A stretch of 64,000 bases of DNA from Butyrivibrio sp. (GTDB lineage: Bacteria > Bacillota > Clostridia > Lachnospirales > Lachnospiraceae): positions 4,523 to 68,522 of the forward strand of contig NZ_SVFW01000018.1 of the NCBI RefSeq assembly GCF_015056685.1, in the 5' to 3' direction. Shown one piece after another: positions 15,500 to 25,090 of this stretch (positions are counted from its first letter, which is position 1; every line of letters begins with the position of its first letter). The notes under the pieces were generated by a model. It was not told where the DNA came from, searched no databases, and was given only the letters and a program-made list of their open reading frames with translations. The translations under genes and the position numbers were made by a program.

Positions 15500-17314
15500 T
15501 CAGCTTGCCCTTGGAATCTGCAACTCCACAACGGTATAGCTCTTTTCCCCGGTCTTACTCACTATGTTAAGGTCGATCTGATCTCCATATAGGATCAGCA
15601 ACCTGTTATACAAATTTCCAAGCCCTATGCCCTGATTGGCATCAACAAGGGTCTGAGTCTTGAAATTCTGACAGATTTCTTTGATCTTATCTTCTGCAAT
15701 TCCCACGCCATCATCACTGACCTGGATATAAAGCTTTTCCGGAGACATACGGATAGTTAAAAGAATTCTGATTGAATTTCTGTCACCATCCATCCCATGC
15801 AAAATAGAATTTTCTATCAAAGGTTGAACCGATATTTTCGGAATCGGAATAGACAAAGCATCCGGCTCTATGATCCTTCTGACCTGCAGCCGCTCTCCCA
15901 TACGACATTGCTGTAGCATGATGTAATTGTCAGCGTATTTTAATTCTTCAGACAGTGGCACAACATTATCAGCTTTGATAGAGTACCTGAGATTTGAGGC
16001 AATTCCCGTCAACATGGTATAAATGTTCTTCTGATCATTTATCAGGGCTTCCGTGCCAATAGCCTGTAGGGTGTTATATAAAAAATGCGGATTGATCTGT
16101 GCCTCAAGGGCCGCAAGTTTTGCCTTATTTTCGTTTAGCTCAGCCATATAATTCTTTTGAACCAGAGAGTTGATTCGTTCTGTCATCTCGTTAAAAGACC
16201 TGCTAAGTTCAGTACTTTCACGGCTTCTGCCAAGTTTTGTTGTCACAACCTGCCCATTTCCGAATTTCTTTTGATACTGTACCAGTAAAGTCAAAGGGGC
16301 AGATAAATAGCGTATCAGCATGTGCGCTGCCAATACTGCAAATGCAACAAATATGCCGCCAACCATAAGTGCAAATCTTCTGGTCTGATTTATCTGCGAC
16401 AAAACATCTGAAAGAGGAACCAAAGTAGTCATATACAGATTCCCATCCGTGCTTGACGCCTTGGCAAGAAGATACTGTTCTTGCCCAAGTTTATGGTATA
16501 TGGGTGCTGTTTTTGTCTCTTTTTCCAGAAAAAGAGACATGTTATCCGAACCTGATAATTTATGTAAAAGATCTGCTTCTTTTTCACCGGCAGTGGTATA
16601 TAAAAGCTCTCCCTTGTTATTGTAAAAGCTGATAATCTCATGCTGTCCTGCGCTCTGAAAGGTAATATTGGGAATGCTGCTCTTATCAACTTCAAATTCA
16701 ACAATTGCCACTGTGCTCTTGTCTTCAATCTTTATTATAGAGTGGGCAAAGCGAAGAACTCCGCTTTTATCTGCAGCCGGCAACAGGTCATAATTCTGCG
16801 GATTTTTGAGACATTGAACATAGCTGTCCATCTCCTGAATTTTATCCGCTTTTCTCACCATTACGATTCCTTTGCGGTTGTCACATCCTACATCAAGATT
16901 CTGATTGACCATATAAAGATGGTACGACAGGATATCACTTCTGGTATAAAGAGTAGAGCGAACGTTAGATCTGATATTCTCTATAGCAGCATCCTTTAGC
17001 CCTTCTTTAGTCAAAAGCATGGCATAAAAATCACTGCTATATACTGGCATTATGGCAAAAGCAGATAGGGAATCTACATAGCTTTCCATATTGGACATAC
17101 GAAGATCAAGCAGTGAATGATTTACCTTGAGCTCCTCATCAATAATCCTGTTTTTTTCCCGATTGTAAATAAACCAGGAAAGCACTGCAGTAAAAAGAAT
17201 CATGATCAATGCCAAAAAGAGCGTAAACTCCGCCCAAAGTGGCATTTGATTCATGCTTTTTCGTATGAAATTCTTGAGTTTTTCCCCAACTTTTCCCATA
17301 GGATAACTATACAT
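15500..17314 (-). CDS. yesM: YesM-type sensor histidine kinase
   Basis: A 604-residue membrane kinase: first helix about 28-48, extracellular sensor domain to about 295 (dCache-like), second helix about 297-320, HAMP about 325-375, then a histidine kinase domain with NPHFLYNTLQAIGTEA carrying the phosphorylated His and a GHKL ATPase (SVQPLIENSILHG; SDDGVGIAED; GIGLGNLYNRL). This is the Firmicutes sugar-sensing YesM class. It is transcribed divergently from the ABC importer genes 157 bp away and upstream of its regulator, so it probably senses an extracellular oligosaccharide, perhaps via the solute-binding lipoprotein. Confidence 0.9.
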   Translation of the reverse strand: MYSYPMGKVGEKLKNFIRKSMNQMPLWAEFTLFLALIMILFTAVLSWFIYNREKNRIIDEELKVNHSLLDLRMSNMESYVDSLSAFAIMPVYSSDFYAMLLTKEGLKDAAIENIRSNVRSTLYTRSDILSYHLYMVNQNLDVGCDNRKGIVMVRKADKIQEMDSYVQCLKNPQNYDLLPAADKSGVLRFAHSIIKIEDKSTVAIVEFEVDKSSIPNITFQSAGQHEIISFYNNKGELLYTTAGEKEADLLHKLSGSDNMSLFLEKETKTAPIYHKLGQEQYLLAKASSTDGNLYMTTLVPLSDVLSQINQTRRFALMVGGIFVAFAVLAAHMLIRYLSAPLTLLVQYQKKFGNGQVVTTKLGRSRESTELSRSFNEMTERINSLVQKNYMAELNENKAKLAALEAQINPHFLYNTLQAIGTEALINDQKNIYTMLTGIASNLRYSIKADNVVPLSEELKYADNYIMLQQCRMGERLQVRRIIEPDALSIPIPKISVQPLIENSILHGMDGDRNSIRILLTIRMSPEKLYIQVSDDGVGIAEDKIKEICQNFKTQTLVDANQGIGLGNLYNRLLILYGDQIDLNIVSKTGEKSYTVVELQIPRAS

Positions 17315-17381
17315 CTTTCTTTAATTCATTTCTATTAGTGCATAGTTTTTTGTCTGTTTTTTACACTTTTTCTGACGGATT

Positions 17382-17416
17382 TTTCCATTTTTTGGAAATG
17401 GAATTCTTTCTATAAT
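17382..17416 (+). promoter_or_regulatory. Likely promoter of the ABC importer operon
   Basis: A consensus -10 TATAAT at 17411-17416 lies 55 bp before the permease start. A short dyad TTTCC-N7-GGAAA (17382-17398) covers the -35 area, which itself is a poor match to TTGACA, as expected for an activator-dependent promoter of a YesN-like regulator. Confidence 0.5.
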
Positions 17417-17471
17417 TCATATATAGATATTTTCATCAACCACATTTGGGGATCTTTTTTGGGGGTAATAA

Positions 17472-18362
17472 ATGTATAAGTTAACAAGACGACAACGCAA
17501 GGAAACTGCTGAAAATGTTCTTTTTACGCTGCCTGCTCTGCTACTGGTCATGATCATGATGTATGTACCATTTATCATGAGTGGCTACTACTCTTTAACA
17601 GAGTGGAATGGTATTTCCAAAACGCCTGTATTCATAGGCCTTGCAAACTTTCGTAAGCTCTTTAGTAACAGTAGTATATTCGCTGGAACTATTCTTTTCA
17701 CAATCAGATATACTCTATTATTCATGATTGGAAGCAACGTGATTGCTCTTCTTCTGGCTGTTGCTCTGACCAGAAAATTCTCCGGTGCCAACGTATTTCG
17801 TGGACTTTTCTTTATACCTTATATCATGAGCCTTACCATAGTAGGTTTCATATGGAAATTTATCTTTACCAAAGGATTTGAAAAGCTTTTTGGGATAACC
17901 GGCATGGGATTTTTGAATTATAGCTGGCTTGGCGATCCTCATCTTGCCTTTTATTCAATCGTTTTGGTAGGAGTCTGGCAGGCCTTAGGTTTTTACATTG
18001 TTCTGTACATAGCAGGTCTTCAGGCAATTCCAAAAGATGTGCTGGAAGCTGCAGTTGTAGATGGTGCAGGGCCTCTGCAGAAATTCTTCAGAGTAACTCT
18101 TCCATTACTTGGACCATCAATCACCACCTGTATTTTTATGAGTCTGACTAACGGACTAAAAGTCTTTGACATAATTCTTGCCCTTACTAAAGGCGGACCG
18201 GGAACAAGCACCTACAGTACTACCATGCAGATTTATCAGGAAGCATTTACCAACAACAATTATGGTCTTGGTTCAGCTGAAGCTATTCTTTATTTCATTT
18301 TTGTCCTGATCGCTACCCAGCTCGTGCTCCGCCTTATGAAAAAACTGGAGGTGAACCTATAA
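17472..18362 (+). CDS. Sugar ABC transporter permease, MalF/LacF-type
   Basis: A 296-residue membrane protein with six predicted helices, first around NVLFTLPALLLVMIMMYVPF. The EAA loop reads EAAVVDGAGPLQKFFRVTLP (about 191-210), the ATPase contact of carbohydrate uptake type 1 importers. GGGGG precedes the ATG. The stop overlaps the ATG of the second permease (TAATG). No cognate ATPase gene is present, which is normal in Firmicutes where a shared MsmX-like ATPase is used. Together with the binding protein and alpha-xylosidase, the probable cargo is a xyloglucan-derived oligosaccharide. Confidence 0.9.
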   Translation: MYKLTRRQRKETAENVLFTLPALLLVMIMMYVPFIMSGYYSLTEWNGISKTPVFIGLANFRKLFSNSSIFAGTILFTIRYTLLFMIGSNVIALLLAVALTRKFSGANVFRGLFFIPYIMSLTIVGFIWKFIFTKGFEKLFGITGMGFLNYSWLGDPHLAFYSIVLVGVWQALGFYIVLYIAGLQAIPKDVLEAAVVDGAGPLQKFFRVTLPLLGPSITTCIFMSLTNGLKVFDIILALTKGGPGTSTYSTTMQIYQEAFTNNNYGLGSAEAILYFIFVLIATQLVLRLMKKLEVNL

Positions 18363-19201
18363 TGAGCCTGAAAATAAAAAGAAGAATTGTCATGATCCTG
18401 ATGCTGATTTTTCTTTCTCTTTTTACCATAATCTACATCTACCCTGTTTTTCTGATGTTTATGAACTCATTCAAGCCTTTTGGTGAAGTGGTATCTGATC
18501 CGATTGCATTACCAAAAAAGCCTACGATAGAAAACTTCGTATATGTTGCTGATAAGATTCATTATTTACAGCTTTTCCTTAACAACGTGCTTATCACAAC
18601 AATAGGTATCTTGGGAATTGTGTTCTTTTCATCTCTTGCTGCATATATTTTGGATCGAAGGGAAAATAACTACACAAAACTGATCTACGGAATAATCATT
18701 ACGCCTATGCTGATTCCTTTTCAGACTATCATGATAACTTTATTAAAAGCCATGAATATCATTCATCTTGATCAGAGTCGTGTAGGCCTCGGAATTCAGT
18801 ATTGGGGTTTTGGAATCCCAATGGCCACATTTATATTTTTTAACTTTATGAAAACAATCCCAAAAGAAATTGATGAGAGCGCTGAAATAGACGGCGCATC
18901 AACCTGGAAAACATACTGCGCCATTATTTTCCCACTTATCAAACCTGTATGCTTTACCGTAATAGTGCTTGATGTGATGTGGATCTGGAATGACTTCCTG
19001 CTTCCGCTTCTCATGGTAAACAGCTCAACAAAGACCAAAACCCTGGTACTTGCAGCTTATACCTTCGTAGGACAGATGAATACCAAATGGCAGTACGCTA
19101 TGGCCTCAATGACACTTACAGTCCTGCCATCGATTCTGATATTCATTCTACTCCAAAAGTATATTGTCGAAGGCGTAGTTGCAGGCGCAGTAAAGGGCTA
19201 A
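18362..19201 (+). CDS. Sugar ABC transporter permease, MalG/LacG-type
   Basis: A 279-residue membrane protein with six helices, first around IVMILMLIFLSLFTIIYIYP. The EAA loop is ESAEIDGASTWKTYCAIIFP (about 173-192). It is the partner of the preceding permease, with which it overlaps by one base. The C-terminus ends LQKYIVEGVVAGAVKG, the usual MalG-type tail. The solute-binding protein follows after 38 bp, preceded by its own strong ribosome site. Confidence 0.9.
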   Translation: MSLKIKRRIVMILMLIFLSLFTIIYIYPVFLMFMNSFKPFGEVVSDPIALPKKPTIENFVYVADKIHYLQLFLNNVLITTIGILGIVFFSSLAAYILDRRENNYTKLIYGIIITPMLIPFQTIMITLLKAMNIIHLDQSRVGLGIQYWGFGIPMATFIFFNFMKTIPKEIDESAEIDGASTWKTYCAIIFPLIKPVCFTVIVLDVMWIWNDFLLPLLMVNSSTKTKTLVLAAYTFVGQMNTKWQYAMASMTLTVLPSILIFILLQKYIVEGVVAGAVKG

Positions 19202-19239
19202 ACAAATACAAAGTTTTTTATTCAAAAAGGAGGAAAAAA

Positions 19240-20610
19240 ATGAAAAGAAAGTTTTTAGCTGCAGCACTGAGTTGTTTTATGGCCGCTACCATTCTGGCAG
19301 GATGCGGTTCCACAGGTACTACAAGTACAGAAAGTACTGAAAGTACTGAAACAACGGGCTCAAATGACACCGCAAAAGAAACTGTAAAAGAAACTGCTGA
19401 AACCACCGATGCATCCGCTGATACAGGCGAAATCTATATGTTCATCTCATCTCCTGAATATGCTGATGCCATCAACACGCTTATAGAAGAATACAAGACA
19501 GTAGCCCCTGGTGTAACAATCAATTACGAGACCACACAGAATGACTATCCAACCATGCTTAAGGCAAAGCTTAACTCTGGCGAAGTACCTGATATTTTTT
19601 CATCCACTTCAGGAAAAGAAATAGACACATACCTTGAGTATTCATATGATCTGAGCAGCGAGCCTATCATGACTACAATGGATCCTGCAGTAGCTTCTGC
19701 TATGTCTTCTACCGCAAATGGAGGAACTGGCTGCTATGGTTTCGCAATCAAGGGCAACTATTTCGGTATTGTATATAACAAGGAAATGTTCGAAACAGCA
19801 GGCATTGCTAAATTCCCAGAAACTTCTTCAGAACTGATCGATGCATGTAAAAAGCTGAGCGACGCAGGTATTAAGCCTTTTACAACAGGTTTCGCAGAGT
19901 GGTGGGTATTTAAGCACACCTACCAGAGCTTCGTCAACGCAGCTGCTGACGGTGCCGGAATTTCTACTGCTGATCTTGTCGCTAAATTTGAAAAGGGCGA
20001 AGCAAAGGTCGCTGACTATCCTGAGCTATATGACAACTATTTTGCATTTCTTGATCTGGCAAAAGAATATGGTGATGCAAAGCCTTTGGAAACAGACCTT
20101 TCAGCTGAAGAAGCTGCTTTTGCCAATGGAGAAGTTGCTATGATGCTTGGTCAGGGTGCCTGGGTTGAGGCTGACGTGCTCTCAATAAATCCTGACTTAA
20201 AGATTGGTTTTGCTGGTTATCCAACTACAGAAGATGCAGCTGAAACAAAGGTTATCTCCGGTTCTGATCAGGCACTTCACGTAAATAAAGATTCTGCAAA
20301 CCTTCAGGCTACTCTGAATTTCGTAAACTGGTGGTATACCTCAGACTACGGTAAATCATGGTTCACAGATGTTGCAGGAGTAGTTCCTCCAATTGTTACC
20401 GATGCTCCTTCAAACTTTGAGATCATTAAACAGGGCGCAGCTCTTTCAGATGAAAAAGGAAGTGGAGCGCTTGCTATCTGCTACTCTACAGACAGCTGGC
20501 ATCAGACTTGTGGTCAGATTCTTCAGTCCTACATTGCAGGAACGATTACAAAGGATGAGGCCTGCGCTCAGATTGAAGAACAATGGGCAGCTATAGACGG
20601 AGCGAAATAA
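19240..20610 (+). CDS. Sugar ABC transporter solute-binding lipoprotein
   Basis: A 456-residue lipoprotein with signal MKRKFLAAALSCFMAATILA and lipobox ILAGC, a Ser/Thr/Glu-rich linker (TGTTSTESTESTETT), then an extracellular solute-binding family 1 fold (ISSPEYADAINTLIEEYK; FGIVYNKEMFETAG; MMLGQGAWVEADV). I start at 19240, which has a perfect AAAGGAGG seven bases upstream; the open frame extends back into the permease gene but that part is a shadow. It delivers the sugar to the two permeases and may inform the YesM sensor. Confidence 0.92.
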   Translation: MKRKFLAAALSCFMAATILAGCGSTGTTSTESTESTETTGSNDTAKETVKETAETTDASADTGEIYMFISSPEYADAINTLIEEYKTVAPGVTINYETTQNDYPTMLKAKLNSGEVPDIFSSTSGKEIDTYLEYSYDLSSEPIMTTMDPAVASAMSSTANGGTGCYGFAIKGNYFGIVYNKEMFETAGIAKFPETSSELIDACKKLSDAGIKPFTTGFAEWWVFKHTYQSFVNAAADGAGISTADLVAKFEKGEAKVADYPELYDNYFAFLDLAKEYGDAKPLETDLSAEEAAFANGEVAMMLGQGAWVEADVLSINPDLKIGFAGYPTTEDAAETKVISGSDQALHVNKDSANLQATLNFVNWWYTSDYGKSWFTDVAGVVPPIVTDAPSNFEIIKQGAALSDEKGSGALAICYSTDSWHQTCGQILQSYIAGTITKDEACAQIEEQWAAIDGAK

Positions 20611-20627
20611 AACACTAGGAGAACATC

Positions 20628-22964
20628 ATGAAATTTACAGAGGGTTATTGGCTACGAAGTGAACGAGTAAAACCCAGTTATGCAACTCAGGCATTTGAGG
20701 TACAGGAAATACCGCATGGTATGCGCATTCTTGCGCCTGAACGCCCCATTTTATCAAGGGCTGATGCTTTGGACATAACGGTGTTACAGATTGACTTCGT
20801 ATCCGCACGACACAATGATATTGCTGTAACGGTGACTCACTATAAGGCCTACGACGATCATGAACCACGTTTTAAGCTTGAACTGGATCCTGATCCTGTA
20901 GAACTTAAGATCACTGACGATGAAGCATTTATGTATGCCGGTGACATCACAGTACATGTAGATCGTAATAATTTCTCCTATACTTTCGAAGCTGGAGGAC
21001 GTGTTCTGACGTCCTCCGGTTTCAGAAATACCGGCTATATGCGTTGGGATGCAAAGCCTACGACATACAAAGATGATGACAGATATTTTTGTCAGGAATA
21101 CGACGCCTACATGCTGACAGAATTATCGTTAAAACCCGCAGAAACAGTATATGGTTTTGGAGAAAAATTCACTCCATTTGTCAAAAACGGTCAAACTGTT
21201 ACTATTTGGAACGAAGATGGCGGTACTGCAAGTCAGGTAAGCTACAAAAGCATTCCATTTTATATTACCAATGAAAACTATGGTGTTTTTGTTGATCACA
21301 CCGGTCCTGTGGAATTTGAGGTCGCAAGCGAAAAGATTGAATATGTCAGCTTCTCTGTTAAAGGCGAACAATTAAGATATCACCTGATCTATGGTGAGAC
21401 TCCGGCTGACATACTTGAAGTCTATACCGGTCTTACCGGGCGCCCTGCTCTGCCTCCGGCATGGAGTTTTGGCCTATGGCTTTCTACAAGCTTTAAGCCA
21501 AAATACAACGAAGAGATAACCTCCAAGCTCATAGATGGTATGATAGAACGCGACCTTCCTTTTAGCGTATTTCATTTTGACTGCTATTGGCTCAAGGGTC
21601 TTAGATGGTGTGATTTTGTCTGGGATAAAGATGAATTCAGTGACGTTAAAGGGATGTTAAAGCGTTACCATGAAAAAGGTTTAAAGATATGCGCATGGAT
21701 AAATCCATATGTAAGCCAGTATGGAGAAACGTTTGAAGAGCTCTGCGAAAAAGGATTTTTCCTCATGCGATCCGATGGAAAAGGTGTTAAACAAGTCGAT
21801 AACTGGCAACCGGGTCTTGCTATAATGGATTTTACAAATCCCAATGCATGCAAGTGGTACGCAAACAAGGTCAAAGAATTGTTGCAGCTTGGAATAGATT
21901 GTATTAAGACTGATTTCGGTGAGCGCATTCCTATAGATGTGACCTATCACGATGGCAGTAACCCCAGAGATATGCACAATCTGTATCCTCTTTTATATCA
22001 GAAGACTGTATTTGAGGCCATGGAGGAAGTTAAGGGAAAAGGAAATGCTGTTCTCTTTGCAAGAAGTGCCACCACCGGCTGTCAGAAGTTCCCAATTCAT
22101 TGGGGCGGTGATTGTTATGCCAACTATCCATCGATGGCAGAATCCCTGCGCGGCGGCTTATCCTTATCCTGTACAGGATTTGGCTTTTGGAGTCATGATA
22201 TTTCCGGCTTTGAATCCACTGCTACGCCTGACCTTTACAAGCGCTGGGTTCAATTTGGTCTTCTTAGCACCCAAAGCCGTCTTCACGGCTCTGATACCTA
22301 CAGGGTTCCCTGGATTTTTGACGAAGAAAGCGTAGATGTTGTCAGAAGTTTTACCAGACTAAAATGCACTCTGATGCCCTATCTATATCGCATGGCAGTT
22401 ATTGCTCACGAAAAAGGAACTCCGGTGATGCGTCCAATGTTTTTCCAGTTTCCAGATGATCTGGGATGTAAAAATCTTGATCTTCAGTACATGCTGGGCG
22501 ATTCACTTTTAGTGGCTCCTATTTTTAACTCAGAAGGGCGTGGAGAATTCTATTTGCCTGAAGGCAAATGGATGAATCTTTTAGATAATGAGATATTAGA
22601 AGGCGGCAGATTTTACAGTAAAAAATATGACTATCTGCATTTACCGCTATTTGTCAGAAATAATACTCTTTTACCTGTTGGAGCTTGTGAGTCATCTCCG
22701 GAATACGATTATTCCAAAGATCTTACCTTGCGCTATTACCTTCCACTTGATCAGCAAGAAGCAACGGCGATAATTTCTGATCTAACAGGTCAGACTGTTC
22801 TGACTGCCACAGCCATTAAGAAAAACAACACTGTCACAATCACTTTGAGCAATTATGACAGTCCGGTTTATCTTGATATTTTCCTGAATAAAGATAATGT
22901 TATTCATTGTGACTTAAACAGCCAGGAAACAATAATAAATATTCTGACTGGAGCTGATGTCTAA
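20628..22964 (+). CDS. yicI: GH31 alpha-xylosidase (YicI/XylS-type)
   Basis: A 778-residue GH31 enzyme, cytoplasmic. The nucleophile Asp429 sits in IKTDFGERIP and the acid/base region is FARSATTGCQKFPIHWGGD, followed by SMAESLRGGLSLSCTGFGFW, all closely matching E. coli YicI. YicI-type enzymes remove alpha-1,6-xylose from isoprimeverose and xyloglucan oligosaccharides. It is the last gene of the importer operon, 17 bp after the binding protein, so imported xyloglucan fragments are the expected substrate. Length matches the family. The next gene converges with a gap of only 20 bp. Confidence 0.93.
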   Translation: MKFTEGYWLRSERVKPSYATQAFEVQEIPHGMRILAPERPILSRADALDITVLQIDFVSARHNDIAVTVTHYKAYDDHEPRFKLELDPDPVELKITDDEAFMYAGDITVHVDRNNFSYTFEAGGRVLTSSGFRNTGYMRWDAKPTTYKDDDRYFCQEYDAYMLTELSLKPAETVYGFGEKFTPFVKNGQTVTIWNEDGGTASQVSYKSIPFYITNENYGVFVDHTGPVEFEVASEKIEYVSFSVKGEQLRYHLIYGETPADILEVYTGLTGRPALPPAWSFGLWLSTSFKPKYNEEITSKLIDGMIERDLPFSVFHFDCYWLKGLRWCDFVWDKDEFSDVKGMLKRYHEKGLKICAWINPYVSQYGETFEELCEKGFFLMRSDGKGVKQVDNWQPGLAIMDFTNPNACKWYANKVKELLQLGIDCIKTDFGERIPIDVTYHDGSNPRDMHNLYPLLYQKTVFEAMEEVKGKGNAVLFARSATTGCQKFPIHWGGDCYANYPSMAESLRGGLSLSCTGFGFWSHDISGFESTATPDLYKRWVQFGLLSTQSRLHGSDTYRVPWIFDEESVDVVRSFTRLKCTLMPYLYRMAVIAHEKGTPVMRPMFFQFPDDLGCKNLDLQYMLGDSLLVAPIFNSEGRGEFYLPEGKWMNLLDNEILEGGRFYSKKYDYLHLPLFVRNNTLLPVGACESSPEYDYSKDLTLRYYLPLDQQEATAIISDLTGQTVLTATAIKKNNTVTITLSNYDSPVYLDIFLNKDNVIHCDLNSQETIINILTGADV

Positions 22965-22984
22965 GTTGCAAAAGCATTGCTATT

Positions 22985-23674
22985 TCAGGCAGCCTTTTTA
23001 TCAATAAACACCTTAACAGATTCAGTCAGATGCTGATGATGCACATTAGTCGCATCAAACTTCACAGACGTAAACGCGAGCTGCATGATTGGGCCGGTTG
23101 CAAAAGCGCATATGAGTGTGCCAATTCCGACTGGTCCTCCAAGCAGCCATCCAACAAACGTTGCCAGGCCCAGAAGTGCTATGCTTATCACACCGATAGG
23201 TGCTTTTTTAGCTCTTTTGGCAAGTGCAACGAGAAGTGTATCTCTTGGTCCACATCCAAGTGCAGCGCTCATATAAGTAAACTGTGTATATGCCATGATC
23301 ACAAGACCTATGAGCATCACGGGAATGCCTGTAGTTAGCGAATCGCACTTAGGTATAACATTTATCCTGTTAAAAAAGTCTACTGATTTCCCAACGACAA
23401 AAGCATCAATAAACATAGCGATACCAATTGGCTCCTTGAGGGCAATATCTATGCCAAGGATTGCATAGGAAACAGCAACTGAAGCTGTACCATACAGAAT
23501 TCCCAATGTCTTAGAAAGTCCCAGATTAAGGACATCCCAAGGGCCCGCTCCTATATTGGCCTGAATTGTCATATATACGCCAAATCCATTGATAAAAAGA
23601 CTAACCGCAGCAAGAAACATATTAATGAGAATCTCTTTTGTCGTACGATTGTCCTGAAGATGACTTATTTTCAT
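22985..23674 (-). CDS. YczE-type membrane protein
   Basis: A 229-residue membrane protein with five or so helices and the YczE/YyaS/YitT hallmarks GAGPWDVLNLGLSKTLG near residue 43 and ALGCGPRDTLLVALAKR near 140, an internal duplication. AGGAG precedes the ATG. Function is unknown for most members. In Bacillus, yczE lies beside sfp and has been reported to influence lipopeptide production, which is of interest with an NRPS operon 2 kb away, but this gene is outside that operon and the link is only suggestive. Confidence 0.75.
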   Translation of the reverse strand: MKISHLQDNRTTKEILINMFLAAVSLFINGFGVYMTIQANIGAGPWDVLNLGLSKTLGILYGTASVAVSYAILGIDIALKEPIGIAMFIDAFVVGKSVDFFNRINVIPKCDSLTTGIPVMLIGLVIMAYTQFTYMSAALGCGPRDTLLVALAKRAKKAPIGVISIALLGLATFVGWLLGGPVGIGTLICAFATGPIMQLAFTSVKFDATNVHHQHLTESVKVFIDKKAA

Positions 23675-23752
23675 AATTCTTTAACTCCTGTGTTTGTCTC
23701 TAAATAGTTTTACTCCTTTTCCCCGCCACCGCTTCAAATATGATTTTTTGCT

Positions 23753-24313
23753 TTATAGCAATTTTTCTACTATTTTCATGACATTCCCTAGTTCATGAAT
23801 ATCACTGATTACTTCCCCGGTCTCTAAAGAATGATTCCCTTTTTCTACTATTACCAGTTCAAGTCCAAGCTCTTCACATCGTGCCTTGGCAATATCTGTT
23901 CTACACCAGGGATCCGCATTACCGTGGAACACTGTTCCGCTTTCAGCTCTCAAAAAATCAAATGTCTGAGGAACCGGAGTAAATACAAGCTGCGTAGCAC
24001 AGATGTTATAAGTTTTATCATAATAAGCAGCAAGGGCAGTGCCTATACTCTTCCCTACAAAAAGAATCTTCTCACATTTATCAAATTCAACTTCACCAAG
24101 CTGCTCTTCTACCTGCTTTGCCGCAATTTCAAATGCTGCCTTCATTCCTTCTTTGTCATTAAGAATATCTTTTGACTTAACCGGCAGCTCATATGTAACA
24201 TCAATCACGTCATAGCCTGCTGCCTTGGCCAGCTTCTTAGTGTAATACAAAAGAGGTTTATCTCCGTTATATCCCATACCAGGGAATATTACTACAAGTT
24301 TCTCACTACACAT
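23753..24313 (-). CDS. Alpha/beta-hydrolase-fold protein
   Basis: A 186-residue protein. VVIFPGMGYNGDKPLLYY is the oxyanion-hole strand, GKSIG the nucleophile elbow, HGNADPW the Asp and KGNHSLE the His of a catalytic triad, all in the right order for a small serine esterase or thioesterase-like hydrolase. No signal peptide, so cytoplasmic. It is 78 bp upstream of the YczE-like gene on the same strand. A housekeeping or editing thioesterase role for the NRPS cannot be excluded but there is no specific evidence. Confidence 0.7.
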   Translation of the reverse strand: MCSEKLVVIFPGMGYNGDKPLLYYTKKLAKAAGYDVIDVTYELPVKSKDILNDKEGMKAAFEIAAKQVEEQLGEVEFDKCEKILFVGKSIGTALAAYYDKTYNICATQLVFTPVPQTFDFLRAESGTVFHGNADPWCRTDIAKARCEELGLELVIVEKGNHSLETGEVISDIHELGNVMKIVEKLL

Positions 24314-24491
24314 CTTCCAATCCTTCTAAAAATATGGCTCCCTTTCAAAGCATCCTAAATATGATTATACTTCACATTTGTTTCATAAATCATTAAGTTT
24401 GTTTTTAGGAAAAAATACTATCATGAACACATCAGGAAGAACAAAACACCTTCCTGCCCCCTCATAAGAACATAACTTTTTCATAACACAT

Positions 24492-24561
24492 GGGCTGTGC
24501 CACATTGTTCACAGCCCTCCTCCCTAAGATCCAGCCACCAATTGGTGGCTTTTATTTATTT
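24492..24561 (+). terminator. Two adjacent hairpins, the second a plus-strand terminator
   Basis: GGGCTGTG/CACAGCCC (24492-24499 with 24510-24517) is followed by the 16-bp palindrome GCCACCAATTGGTGGC (24534-24549) and TTTTTATTTATT. The second is a textbook terminator on the plus strand, yet no plus-strand gene lies immediately upstream; it may insulate the region or end an unseen small transcript. The rest of 24314-24676 holds nothing recognisable. Confidence 0.6.
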
Positions 24562-24709
24562 ATTCCCGTCATAAATCTTTCCCGTTTATTTAACACACTT
24601 TTTAGAATATATAGTGTATAGTTTAATCATAGATACAAGATGTTGCGCTTTGATAGGTTATACAGGGAGGTGGCCTATGAACATCGATCTCATGACATAA
24701 AGAACAAAC

Positions 24710-24919
24710 ATGAACGCGGAAGCGGACACGGAGGATATGCCATTGCAGAAAGAAACCTTTAAACAATGCTATGGAAAGCCTGTTCCAAAGACCTATGACG
24801 CACTGTACATAAACGGCCATTACAAGGATCCAAGAGCAGTGAATGCAAGGATCAAGAGCATCATATCAGCTTCACTGGTAGTCGCTGCGGTAGCAGTGCC
24901 GGTGCTGCTTATACATTAA
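24710..24919 (+). CDS. Hypothetical small membrane-anchored protein (69 residues)
   Basis: A short frame with an acidic start (MNAEADTEDM), a basic middle (CYGKPVPKTYDALYINGHY) and one C-terminal hydrophobic segment (IISASLVVAAVAVPVLLIH), the layout of a tail-anchored peptide. No family is recognised. Its own ribosome site is poor, but a strong GGGAGGTGG lies 20-40 bases upstream in front of a seven-codon frame (MNIDLMT, 24677-24700), which could be a leader with translational coupling. It sits alone between a plus-strand terminator and the NRPS operon terminator. Confidence 0.4.
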   Translation: MNAEADTEDMPLQKETFKQCYGKPVPKTYDALYINGHYKDPRAVNARIKSIISASLVVAAVAVPVLLIH

Positions 24920-24963
24920 AAGAACTTTCCGGGAGACATTCCCGCCATTGTTTTCATTATAAA

Positions 24964-25020
24964 AGCTCCTTTTAAAGTATTTGTTGCATTTGATATGCAT
25001 ACATTACTTCAAAAGGAGCT
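24964..25020 (-). terminator. Terminator of the NRPS operon
   Basis: AGCTCCTTTTAAAGTA (24964-24979) pairs with TACTTCAAAAGGAGCT (25005-25020) with one mismatch, with a further TGCAT/ATGCA stem inside. On the minus strand GGAGCTTTTATAAT follows, 70 bp after the aldo/keto reductase stop codon. Confidence 0.8.
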
Positions 25021-25090
25021 CTCACTCAATATTTACGGTGTTAAGTTGCAATCAGAGATGTCTAAGTTACAAAAAACGTTATCTCTGTCA

